Below, piece by piece: positions 12,301-31,336 of a DNA stretch of 64,000 nucleotides. Every line of letters begins with the position of its first letter. Positions within the stretch are counted from its first letter, which is position 1. Source of the DNA: Trichoplax adhaerens (lineage: Eukaryota > Placozoa > Uniplacotomia > Trichoplacea > Trichoplacidae); contig NW_002060950.1 in the NCBI RefSeq assembly GCF_000150275.1, forward strand, positions 1,228,106-1,292,105, read 5' to 3'. The notes below the pieces were generated by a model that made no database searches, had not been told where the DNA came from, and saw nothing but the letters and a program-made list of their open reading frames with translations. A program made the translations under genes and the position numbers.

Positions 12301-14156
12301 TATTTCTTACCCCAACATAATCAATCGTCAGGTTATAATACTTTCTTGCACCCATGAGCCATTTGGTAATGTATTTTGCTGTAATAAGGGGATATTTGTA
12401 GGGATCTTGAGTACCTTTCCCAACCTAAATATTGCAATAGAAATATTAAGTGGTTGTAATATAGGTATAAAATGTGTGCAGATGATATTTTTTCTACCCA
12501 TCCAGGAAAAGCCCACGGTAGACCATACAGTTTGATATTAGGATTTCTCTACATGACAGCAAGAGCAGTGTTTTATTTTATAAATATGCCTTTTTATTTT
12601 ATTATCAGTTGTGTAAATATGGAGAAAATAATGGATAATTTTAAAAACTTATAAAGCTACCATGTACTAATTATATCTATTCGTAGCTGATAATGAAATT
12701 GTTTTACGTCTAAAATTACATTACAATATGCGTATAACCTTTTTCGCTTGCACCATTAAGTACCATTCATATCCTCGTTGATAGTTTTCATCATCTTCTG
12801 AATGCATATGCGATGGTTCTGTTCCATCTTCATAATATGAGTATAGAATGAAAATAAATTTAGTTAAGCTAGTGCAGCACAGATCTTATCTAGTACAGCA
12901 TTGTATGTATTGGATATCTTTCTCGTTTGTTACTTTATCAGGACAGTATTGATATTATAAGGCTTGTCGAAAAATACCGCATGGTGAATCTAAGGTCGCT
13001 ATCATTAATTTATTGTTTAAAACAATTCAGGAAGTTATCAGTTTTATTTCATTTAAGTAGCGAAGAGTATCTTTTAAAACTGATTGATCTATATACGTCC
13101 TATCGATAGTGTAACTGCGTTCGATTAAGAAAATCATTTCATTATTTCGTAGACAATCTACTTGGTAAACATACGCTACCGCTATTCTATGGTATCCTTT
13201 ATCTTAAGTCAACATTGTACAGCTATACATGTACTGTAAGCATTTTTATTGCACATTACTGCATAATATTACCCGTGCTTTGCCCATCTCCTCCAATTTC
13301 TACCTTAAAGGTATGCAACGAAGCGCCAAAGTTTGGCTGTAAGGAAAGAAGAATGATATTTACTATACGGACGAATTGAGCTAGCGTGAATTTGGAAATA
13401 CTTGCAACAAGCAGTTAAAATATGAAAGAAATGGCGTAGAATCTCAAAGTATGTTACAACATTTGTGAATCATTAATCGCACGACTGCATAATACACCTC
13501 CAAGTGTCCGACAGATACAGTAACAATTATTACGACTGAGATTAAAGTATACAACGTCATTGACCATTGATGTACTGCTTCCATAGTGTCATTACCTTAA
13601 ACAAATAATCTAGAACTTGTTCTCGTTGACTTTGGGGGTAACTAACCAATAGACGAGATGTTGCCTTGACAAAAGTAATAGAGCAGTTTATATTTTAATA
13701 TTTCATGAATTGGTGCCTCGTTGTGGATAAGAAAAAAAAATATCAAGCTTATAACTTTACGAAGATGTGTACTAGAAAGCTAGTTTATGTCTAGTTTATA
13801 TCTTGCTGAGTAGAAGCATAGTCAATGATCAAGGTTGAATCAGTGAAATTTTCTTATAAACATATCTATGTTTTACATGTCATTGCCTCTTTCAATCTTA
13901 CGAAATTCAATTACTATCCATTTTAATATATCGATGCATCGCTTGATCAACAAGTCAGATTGAACTGAAATAAGATAGATTGTTGTTCATCATAATAGCA
14001 ACTTACACCTCCACCACTGATAGCTCCAATTCCATCAAATACTGGGCCTAGCCCAACACTATCATCGATAGGGTAGTCATGACCATTTGCTCTGAGATGA
14101 GAAAAAATAGCCACGATAAGCCAGGTTATGGCTCGAGATCGATGGATTGCTCCCAT
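9360..14156 (-). CDS. GALC: Galactocerebrosidase (GH59)
   Basis: Lysosomal glycosidase that removes galactose from galactosylceramide and psychosine. Eighteen exons rebuilt from right to left: 14007-14156, 13596-13664, 13273-13336, 12739-12827, 12498-12548, 12311-12424, 12135-12173, 11865-11995, 11530-11655, 11162-11325, 10854-11092, 10690-10770, 10467-10608, 10251-10351, 10067-10140, 9815-9972, 9623-9705 and 9360-9500. They total 671 residues, against 685 for human GALC. Residues 1-25 form a signal peptide ([12 protein letters not shown]). The (beta/alpha)8 core starts [17 protein letters not shown]. The acid/base Glu183 lies in IWNER and the nucleophile Glu259 in [32 protein letters not shown] and [12 protein letters not shown] are near-identical to vertebrate GALC. 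The C-terminal lectin-like domain (FADQTGVFE to [16 protein letters not shown]) is complete. All phases agree, but the exon 9/10 junction gives three extra residues if strict GT-AG is required. It diverges from PRC1 across a repeat-rich region. Confidence 0.96.
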
Positions 14157-14261
14157 TCTACAGGGCGCACTTTTGTGTAATAGCGATCCAGTGAATAGGC
14201 AACTTGATTATGCCCCACAATACACAATACAGTGTAGCTCGCAAGTTGAAGAGATGTATGT

Positions 14262-15010
14262 ACCTATCATCAGATATAGAGCAATCACAGCTTCATTAGC
14301 CTGTTGATGATTCATTCTCATTTCCCGAAATAAAAATGGATCCGCCTTACGCTGTAGCCGGCAAAGGTTAATTGATTTGTTGACGTTCTACTACGCCTAC
14401 TATCCAATGTCTGAGCCAGAGAAATCACGTTATCCTATCAAGAGTAGCCTACCTACCATCAGATATAGAGCAATCACAGCTTCATTAGCCTGTTGATGAT
14501 TCATTCTAATTTCCCGAAATAAAAATGGATCCGCCTTACGCTGTAGCCGGCAAAGGTTAATTGATTTGTTGACGTTCTACTACGCCTACTATCCAATGTC
14601 TGAGCCAGAGAAGTCACGTTATCCTATCAAGAGTAGCCTACCTACCATCAGATATAGAGTAATCACAGCTTCATTAGCCTGTTGATGATTGATTCTAGAT
14701 TCCATGAAATAAACATGGATCCGCCTTACACTGTAGCCGGCAAAGGTTAATTGATTTGTTGACGTTCTGCTACGCCTACTATCCAATGTCTGAGCCAGAG
14801 AAGTCACGTTATCCTATCAAGAGTAGCCTACCTACCATCAGATATAGAGCAATCACAGTTTCATTAGCCTGTTGATGATTGATTCTAGATTCCATGAAAT
14901 AAACATGGATCCGCCTTACACTGTAGCCGGCAAAGGTTAATTGATTTGTTGACGTTCTGCTACGCCTACTATCCAGTGTCTGAGCTAGAGAAATTACGCT
15001 ATCCTATCAA
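14262..15010. repeat. Four-copy tandem repeat, unit about 189 bp
   Basis: Units begin near 14262, 14451, 14640 and 14830, each starting around cctaccatcagatatagag (the first copy has cctatcatc). Units 1 and 2 share one variant (attcattct.atttcccgaa) and units 3 and 4 another (attgattctagattccatg), an AABB order pointing to stepwise or pairwise duplication. The array begins about 100 bases upstream of the GALC start codon. Unit length is near a multiple of three, so short open frames pass through it, but I see no reason to call it coding. Confidence 0.95.
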
Positions 15011-15354
15011 GCCTATCTTGACTAATCTTGACTAACCTTGGCAACATCAGCATGGCATGGATTGAAGGAGGGTGTGTTGATGAAAACTATTGGACGAAGA
15101 TGGATCAATACTCACTTCCGGTCTACAGTCGAGTGGATTGATTAAGGCTAAGGTAAATCAAGTCGAATATTAAGTCGTTTTCAAACACTTGATCGTTGCT
15201 CATACTCATACTGTTACAGTACCGTATTCCGCCCGGATGTGTTCTTTGTCAGGAATACAGACGGAAGAGACGTTCTCGGACGGACGGTAAACGCTGTACA
15301 GTGTGTAGTGTACAGTACAGTACACTACAAAAAGGACTCCAATATTAATACTAC

Positions 15355-15528
15355 TGTACAGTATGTCTAAGATATTTCAGCCGATAAATTTTAACTAGCA
15401 AAATCAAGGAATCCCTTTATTCTGCACAAATTATACATCAATTGATGTATTATTTGTTCACTTTCCGAAATTTATTTGTTTTTGGATGTTAAAATTTATC
15501 GGCTGAAATATCTTAGACATACTGTACA
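15355..15528. repeat. Perfect 41-bp inverted repeat with 92-base spacer (fold-back element)
   Basis: Arm 15355-15395 is the exact reverse complement of 15488-15528. Each arm contains gtctaagatatttcagccga or its complement and begins, on the outside, with TGTACAGTA. The spacer 15396-15487 is AT-rich with no frame of note. The structure fits a MITE-like or fold-back element, or a hairpin RNA precursor, sitting in the palindrome block. Confidence 0.9.
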
Positions 15529-15737
15529 CTGTACTGTACAGTGCTTCATTTTTATAACTTGTCCATGTAAAACAGATGTCGTCAGCTTAGGCTTTGTCGA
15601 GAGTATAACACTAGGAAATAGTACGACATTGATTTTACACACTTTTGTCGATGTATTGTACTGCCTGCACGTCTTTACCATTTGGAAAATTTCAATACGG
15701 TAGTAACTGGTACCGAGTACTGTATAGTGTACAGTAT

Positions 15738-15799
15738 ATCAGTGAAAGGAACGGAAAGAGAGTGCGTAGTTAATCGCAGACGGGAACGCGCTTGCGTAC
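15738..15799. repeat. Direct repeat copy A (partner at 16239-16302)
   Basis: Begins atcagtgaaaggaacgga and ends gcgcttgcgtac, passing directly into TGTAC palindromes. The copy at 16239-16302 has the same ends with a few substitutions and a 2-base length difference. Its GC content is higher than the flanks. Confidence 0.85.
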
Positions 15800-16238
15800 G
15801 TGTATACTGTACAGTATAACAGTGTATCAGTGTACAGTACTGTACAGTATGACAATAATGACATACAGTATGTACTGTAGTACAGGAAGAATCGACCATC
15901 CTGCACAGTGTACAGTGTACAGTACAGCGATCGGGATATACTGTACAGTACTGTACTGTACTGTACACTGTACTGTACAGTAGTACAGATCACTCTGGGA
16001 GTACAGTACTGTACAGTATCACGCCATACTGTACTGTACAGTACGGTACAGTTACATTACTGTACTATGTACTGTAAAGTGTACAGTACAGTACTGTACA
16101 CAATATTGACTCGATGAAGCTAAGTTAGCTAACCATGTCATACAGTACAGTATCGTGTTAAGTGGAGTACTGTACAGTACTGTACACGTCACATTACTGT
16201 ACTGTACTATACAGTACTGTACGTGTACAGTAAAGTAA

Positions 16239-16302
16239 ATCAGTGAAAGGAACGGATAGAGTGTGCGTAGTTGCTCTCAGACGCCAACACGCGCTTGCGT
16301 AC
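16239..16302. repeat. Direct repeat copy B (partner at 15738-15799)
   Basis: Diverged second copy of the unit at 15738. It shares atcagtgaaaggaacgga, gtgcgtagtt and the end gcgcttgcgtac, and is again followed directly by a GTACAGTAC word. Confidence 0.85.
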
Positions 16303-16340
16303 AGTACAGGACACAATATTGACTACCGTACAGTACAGTA

Positions 16341-17761
16341 GACAACCCCCGGCTGCTATTGGCTAATCGCAGGCCATCACGTGCTCATATAACCGTCAAG
16401 CGAGCTCCTGCTTTATTTGCCTTGCAAATTCAAATTTAAAAAGGAAAACATTCGTCGGTGATTTGCTGATTGCAGAAAGGGAAAAGTGTCCATCGACTAA
16501 TTGCGGACTCGCATCCAAGGTAAAATCAGTTGTTTCCTCTTGTTTTCCTTGCTATCGCCATTCAGTAGTATTACTTTGAGATAGAACTGACATTTGTTTG
16601 CCCAATAGTGCCTTTCCAGTGGAATCGTCAACAAGCCAATTGCAAAGCAGATCAAGTGATTCATTTTGAAGCACATATTCCACTGTGTTGGACTACAATT
16701 ATTATCATTAATTATTATAATATCAAGATCAGTCATTATTGCATCCATCAAACAAGCACAAAATGGGAACCAATTTGTAAGTATGACTATCAAGTTAGAC
16801 AATGTTTAGTTTCAATTGTTCAATATTCAGAGGATAGGATGTTCAACTGGTTAAAAACCAGACCAAAGAGAACACGATTGGCCTCCAATTTTGATCCATT
16901 CCACTTGGGTAACCACACTCGTTTTCTTACCACCCATCTCATAGCGAGTACAGTCTATTCTTACAACCATCAAATTTGCTTATGGAAGCAAAAAGAAAAG
17001 GATGAATACTTTATTAGTACCAGCTTTAAATACAATCCTAGGATCTTCATGTTGATATAATGTTCAAGTTAACAAACCCAGAACAAGGAGAGGACTATCG
17101 CACTCTCTCAATGTCGTTTTATTAAACCCAGCAACATACTGTTTTCTCACCATTCATACAATCTAGTCTTACCAACGTGACTTCACTCATGGAAAGAAAA
17201 ATAAGGATAAATACTTTATTAATACCCGCTTTCAATCCAATCATTCCTACACATTAACTATCGCTCTACGTCACTGTAATGGAATAACTTTGTCGTCACT
17301 TCATACACATAACCGTCTCGACCTATATGTGGCTTTGCCTTGCTTCCCTCATTTCAAATTATCCATTCTTTTCTGCTAGGTTTTTCAGTCATAGTTTTGA
17401 CATATTGCAATTGCAGTGCCATAGCCAATAATTGCTTTAAAATTGACTGTAATGTAGTAGTTAATATCATACAATGATAGTTTAGCTGATAAATAAGTGC
17501 TCAATTCACACATAAAACTGATCTATTCAATTAGCTCTATTTTTGTATGACAGCATCGGGACAAATGGAAATGTTACTATCATGATTGCTTTGAGAATAT
17601 CAATTTATATGATGCCAGTATTAAGAATGTAGCTATTGACATTGAATAACACGATAGCTTCTGCATCGATATTAAACTACCATTGGCATTGTCTTAAGTA
17701 GAACTCGTTACCAAATGAATAGGAGATAGCTTACTGACTGATTGATTTTTGATACCTTCAA
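16341..17761. other. Region before PRC1; short diverged duplication, no confident gene
   Basis: Probably holds the promoter and 5' UTR of PRC1. Two segments, about 16870-17050 and 17085-17260, look like diverged copies of one another: both have 'catggaa(g/a)..aaaaagaaaa(a/g)gga(t/ta)' followed by 'atactttattaNtacc.gcttt'. A 150-codon frame on the plus strand at 16608-17060 crosses this, but its composition does not look like a protein and no homologous block was recognised. Confidence 0.5.
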
Positions 17762-20700
17762 ATGCTGCATAGGGAAATGAGAGAAAACATTATAAGCAAT
17801 TTGGAGACATCCTTGTTAAAACTACGTGCGATATGGACTGAAGTTGGTATGACAGAGGAACAAAAAGAGGAAAGAAATCAAGTTGTTATTATGCATATGG
17901 TGTCGTTATTAGAACAAATGGTAGACGAGGAATTGGATATGAAAAATAAAATCCTTGCCAATATTAAAGAATTTAGTCGTGAATTGGCCAAGATTTGTAG
18001 TGAATTACAAGTTCCACAGATGAAAGTATGTTTCTCACTTGCATTATAGTGTATAGCTATAGCTCCATTCCTTATGAGATATAAATGAAACTATAACAGC
18101 ACAATACTTGTAGCCCATCATCAACTGCTAACAACTATATTTTACAGACTGATGAGAGCTTAACATTATTGGAAATGGAAAAATCGTTAAGGACTGAAGT
18201 TGATCGTTTATCATTGGAGCGCCATCTTCGATTGAAAAATTTGAAAACTCTTGTCGATGATGAGGATCGTATTTGTAAACGTTTAGCAAGATCATTAAAC
18301 CCTGATCGAATTATTGGTGTACCGACTGAAAGCAGGCTTAACGAATACAGCCAGTACGTTGAAACAATCAAGAAAGAATTGGTACGTAATTGTTCGATAT
18401 CGTGTAGTCAATGTAGTAGTAATGAACTTGATAACTTAAAGCCTATACTTGTGTTATTATTAAATGGATGCAAATAGGAAAAGCGTGAAAGCATGTTTAT
18501 CTCAACGAAAGAAGTTCTGGTTCACCTGTGGGATGAGTTAGAGGTTACACAAACCGATGACAAAGAAACAGCCATAGCATCATCTGATGCCAACAATTAT
18601 GAATTATCAGATAGCAATATGGATTATCTGAAAGCCTTAATTACTAAAGTAATTTATTTCTAACTAAAGGCGTTATAAATAAAGTATAAATCATAATGAT
18701 AGCGTCTAGTTTCTCACAGTTTGAATGGAATTATTTTCATGTAGTATGAAACTCAATTGAAAGAAAACGAAGAAAAGACAAACCAGCTTAGACGAGACGT
18801 TGAACATTTATGGAATCGGTTAGATATCGAAGAAGAGCAACGCGAAGCTTTTAATGAAGTTACACATGGATGTAAACCTTCTGTCATAACAGCTGTAAGA
18901 AATTATCTTCGATTCTAAACACAAACAATATCGTTGCTACGTTGATTTATGAAAGCACTAATATTGGCTCAATTTACAATCTATAATTTTGTGGAGTAGC
19001 TTGAATTGGAGCTCGATGCGTTAAATAAAATGAAGCTTGAAAATCTGAAAAAACTGGTTGAAAAATCAAGGTCAGAAATAGATATATTTGTCTATTCTAT
19101 GAATCATTTTAGTCAATTGCCTCATGAATATTTCTGCTATCATGTTTTTTCATCTTATCTAACAGACAAGATTTAAACCAATGGTGGGATAAGTGCCATT
19201 TTGATTCAGAAGAAAGAATGAAATTTGAACCAGTTACATCAGGCGAGACATCGAGTAGTTCATCAGTAGTATATATTCTATAGTTTTAGTTAATAATGCG
19301 AACGATACACTGATAATATCACTAATCAATGTAAAGAAATAATATTGCAGCAAGTAATCTTGCTAAACTGCTAGAAAGAAAATGCATTGCTGGCTTTTAA
19401 ATTATACTGCATCCTAAAATTACTTTAACAATAATTACGGCATACAACCGACCCGACCCTTTTCTTATAGTTTTAACTTTTTATAACGGACATTTATAGA
19501 GGACTATTCGGAAGATTTACTAAACTTGCACGAAAATGAAATTAAAAGAATCACCGATTATTACAGTGAACATGAGTCTTACTACCAACTTGTTGAACAC
19601 TGGTACACTCTTTGGAATAAGTGGCTTGAATTTGAAGTATGCATAACTATAAAATTATAATGCATCCTTGTAAATACACTATTTAAAAATGTTTTGGTAT
19701 TTGCCTTTTATAAATTATTTAATTGATTGCAATTATTTATAGGCAAGGGCAAATGATCCCAACAGATTTGGTAATCGTGGTGGTAGATTACTTCAAGAAG
19801 AAAAATTACGTCGTGCACTTAATAAGGAATTTCCAAAGGTGAATAGCATAACGCTACCTAATCTTTATGTCTAAAATTGCTATAGAGGTGTAGTCATAAT
19901 AAAATAAGCTTAGTCTGCACTTTATGAGTATGAATTAATTGTGTTATCAATAACTTATAATATAAAAAAATTAAGGTTGAAAAGGATCTTACGGCGAAGA
20001 TGTTAAAGTATGAAAAGGAAAAAAGTAAACCTTTCTGTATCGATGGCCAACGATTCCTAGATACTATCGAAGCTTTAAAGGAAGAACATAAACTACGAAA
20101 AACGCAAGAAAAAATGGATAGAGTACGTAATTGATAGTATAGTATAATTCTTTAGATTGGTGGCTGATTTATTATGGGCTATGCCTATATTTATTTTTAT
20201 CATTTTTTTTTAAAATATTAACAAGTCATAATTATTTATTCGCCGTAATTATTTAGCAAATTGCTAAAGAACGTGAATTACAAAAAGAATTGACCTATGG
20301 GGCCAAACCAAGTCCAGTTAAGAGGTACTGAAAATTCTCATTCTCAAAAGTATTTGAACTAGAAATAAATATAATGAAAATATAATACATCTACAGGCGA
20401 TTTGCTGGCACACCTGTTAAAACACCAACTATGAAGAAGCAAAAGGTATAGTTAATTTTCACCAGTATTGAAACTGGGATTGTTTAACTATTTTTTATAT
20501 AAATTTATTGCAAATCTACAGAGATATGCATGAAGAAAATATAATTATTATTATTAATAATATATTTTTTAGGTTTCAACCATGTCAACAGGAAGTGCTC
20601 ATAGTCGAGTACAATCTCGTATTAACGTACCACAAAGCAGTAAGACTCCAGGAAGAGTTAAAGTAAGTGTACTTACAGTTGTAAGTTACTCGTATATTAT

Positions 20701-21219
20701 AAACGAGCTCTAAATAACTTCATTTTTAGCCTAGCGAGACTGTAACATGAAATACTTTTTTGTTGGCTTATTTTTATGATAAGATGGCTAAAGGTTCTCG
20801 GGTTACTCCAGCTAAGACTGCAAGGTCCAAAAATATACGTATTCTTAAAGAAGTGAACAGTAACAGCAACGAAGGTTACAACTTTGAAACAGCGAATATG
20901 AAGACAAATGAAATTTCTTTTCCATCAACTTGTAATTCTTTTACAGATTTTACGGTAAAGTCATCAAACTAACGTCTAGATTTCTATGTGGATATACATA
21001 TATAGAAATAGTCATGGAATTAAACAGATTTATTTATTATTATTATTACTATTACCATACTTATTGCAATGCAGTGTTTAATTAATCTTGAATTATTCGT
21101 TCTTACAAGTTTTTCCTGATGTATTCGTATAGAGAGAACTACACGAAGCTACTAAGAATAACCAACGCAGTAGTGTTATATCGACTGTCAACGATGAAAA
21201 CCTTCAGCTTATTCATTAA
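17762..21219 (+). CDS. PRC1: PRC1/Ase1/MAP65 spindle-midzone microtubule bundler
   Basis: Antiparallel microtubule crosslinker of the anaphase central spindle, needed for cytokinesis. Fourteen exons: 17762-18025, 18148-18381, 18478-18648, 18745-18894, 19000-19070, 19166-19265, 19502-19636, 19743-19838, 19976-20122, 20257-20324, 20397-20445, 20573-20662, 20784-20954 and 21133-21219. They give 610 residues, against 620 in human PRC1. The N-terminal dimerisation region ([26 protein letters not shown]) and the long coiled-coil rod (residues about 90-330) align along their whole length. The spectrin-like microtubule-binding domain carries the family signature [18 protein letters not shown] from about residue 379, then [14 protein letters not shown]. 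The tail (from about 440) is basic, with SPVKR, GTPVKTP and SSKTPGR, plausible CDK sites of the kind that control PRC1 in mitosis. The first ATG is used; a second (MRENII) lies five codons in. The exon 13 acceptor is weak. Confidence 0.95.
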
Positions 21220-23469
21220 AATCAGCATTAGAAAAACATCTCAATTTTATCAACCATGTTACCTGTTTAATCTTATTTAATTTATAAACCGAAGCGATCG
21301 TTCAATTACAATTAACAGAACTCGCAATGCTGTATCCCACAAAGATAAATGAAAGTTATGGATATTACTAGAAGTATCGAACATTACGGCCGTAGACAAT
21401 TGTAAATTCTTAATTATTAAGTAATTAATTCAAAAACTTTTTTAAGCAACAACGTATTAAGAATTAGGCGTAAAATTTATTTTAATGAACTAATGGATTA
21501 ATCGTATGCCATTAACAGTATACGTTAACTCTTTTGCAATATAAATAAGCTAGTTAGTACAAATGAGAATGTTTAAAGTACAACTTTGTTTACACACACA
21601 CACTTCATAACAGGCCTTAACTTATCGGATTACAATGATCCCAAAGGCATGATGGCCTAAGCGTTCTTTAACTTGGCAATGGCAACCCTTACAATTGGAG
21701 AATTAAAAGTAGCAAAGGCCGTAATATGGCTATAATTATAATATGCACTTGTAGATTTCAGTATGTGTGCAATACTATCGACCACCTGTCACTACGTATT
21801 ATATGTTGCTGTCTTGTCATATCGTCTTGTATCGCAATAGTTATAGTATTAATAAAATTTAAGTATGAAACTGTAGCCAACAATTTGTATATATATAACA
21901 TTAAAATCATACTTTATAAGACTGATGAGTCAGTTGACGTTTAAGCTATTCAAAAGTCAACCGATACGCAAGCATGGTTAATTTCAGATGGCTCTTACGT
22001 CATCAAATTTACTATTTAACTTCGCATCGTCGAATTTTCAAAAAAATATAATTTGCTGATATACTATTCATATGCAAGTAGTTAATCAACTGTTGCTCCT
22101 TAATTATTTGAGAAATTTAAAATATCTGCCTAGAAATACTCTAGAAGATACTCTGAGCATTATCGTCTCATGGCATGATGACAATTGCATAAAGCTAATA
22201 ACGAAATGCTACAGTTTGATCCATCCCTTTATTGGGGTCGTACAGTATCATTAAAAAATGTTATTTGCACGTATTAATTATTTCAGTAAATTGTATATTT
22301 GATTACTGAGAAGTGAAATTTTGTTAATATAGGCCGTCAATACGAGAATTATTACTAGTAGACTAGGTACATTTGTTACGAAAGAGGTTTTTTGATTTCA
22401 CAAAATTATAGGCCGTAAAAGTAGGGTGACCAAAATCTTGCATCAGCCTACTCTGATTACAAGAAATCATTTTAAAATTGGCTAAAATGTTCAATAATAA
22501 CTGACTTATTGGTCAATGTTTAACTTACTGTAAATTAATTATTCTTGAATTCGAGCATATTTCTCACTGGGGTAAAATCAATGAATAAAACATATCAATG
22601 CTCTTTAAGAAACTATGTTATTTATTCCAAGCTAAGTAACAAGATCGAAAATCGCTAAAAGTGAAATTATCAATTCAAGTTTATATCACTGAAGGGTAGA
22701 TAATACAGTGTTGAGTCTATAAGTTTTAAATCTACAACGGAAAAAGAAAATTGAAGTTAAAATGACAACGAAAGTACAGCATGAATGAATAAGTAATTAC
22801 ACTGCAAAATAACAAAAGTAATTACAAGAAAATCGCGTAAATGCTCTATCATTGACATTGCTGTCGGCTAAATAGGCATATCTAGGGATTCAAGATTTGC
22901 TACAAGTTAGCTATATAATGAATGTGCCTTGTTAATATCGGATAATCGAAGCTTTTTGTAATTATTAATTTATCATAACGTCAATAATTGTAATCTGTAA
23001 GTTATTGAAAAGACTGTAGCTTCTACAGCAATCTTTCATAATGATTTAGTATGCAATTTTACTACAAGACGTCAGCAATAAAATCTTAAAAATATAAATA
23101 AACAAAGTCTTTATATTAAACAAACTGACGTATTGAGTGAGAATAATGCAGTATAGTATAATGCTACTATACTACATAAGGAATTGATCGATACTTTTAA
23201 TGACTTAAAAATTCGTAAATAAGTTAAGTAAATATTGTTAACAAATTAGTATATTCAGAAGTTTAATCACTAAAATGGGATTATTTGATGAAATACTGCT
23301 TACATTAATATACAGTACGGAATATCTTTGCTTTACCAATTGTCATTTGCGATAGTATCTGCTTTATTACATACGTATATAGAAATAGAAATAATATAGA
23401 AGGTGGATCAATGTTACAGAGCATATACCACAAACTAACAGTAAAGGCGTCAATAACAAAATTAAACAC
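21220..23469. other. Gap between convergent PRC1 and STK32-type genes
   Basis: About 2.25 kb of AT-rich sequence containing the 3' UTRs of both neighbours. There is a short (ca)n run near 21595. Small frames at 21726 and 22072 show no recognisable protein. Confidence 0.6.

Positions 23470-31336
<7,867 letters not shown>

Larger units (their letters stand above)
15290..16340. repeat. Dense block of CTGTAC/GTACAGTAC palindromes
   Basis: Most of this kilobase is built from overlapping ACTGTACAGTA, TGTACAGTAC and CAGTGTACAGT words, in both orientations because they are self-complementary. Open frames here on both strands read as runs of Tyr, Cys, Thr, Val, Ser and Leu, the trivial translation of the repeat. 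Within it are a 41-bp inverted repeat (15355-15528) and a 62- to 64-bp direct repeat (15738-15799 and 16239-16302). It lies between the divergent GALC and PRC1 genes. Confidence 0.9.

Noticed and set aside
14619-14807. 62-codon minus-strand frame in the 189-bp repeat
   Set aside because: It exists because the unit length is a multiple of three. It is not linked to a start context or homology, and the repeat sits in a promoter region.
15496-16117. Several overlapping open frames on both strands rich in Tyr, Cys, Thr, Val, Ser and Leu
   Set aside because: They are translations of the CTGTAC palindromes; frames on both strands look alike, and the composition is repeat-driven.
16497-17060. 150-codon frame (+) and 101-codon frame (-) upstream of PRC1
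   Set aside because: They overlap on opposite strands, have no recognisable motif, and cross a diverged duplication. Length alone is weak support.
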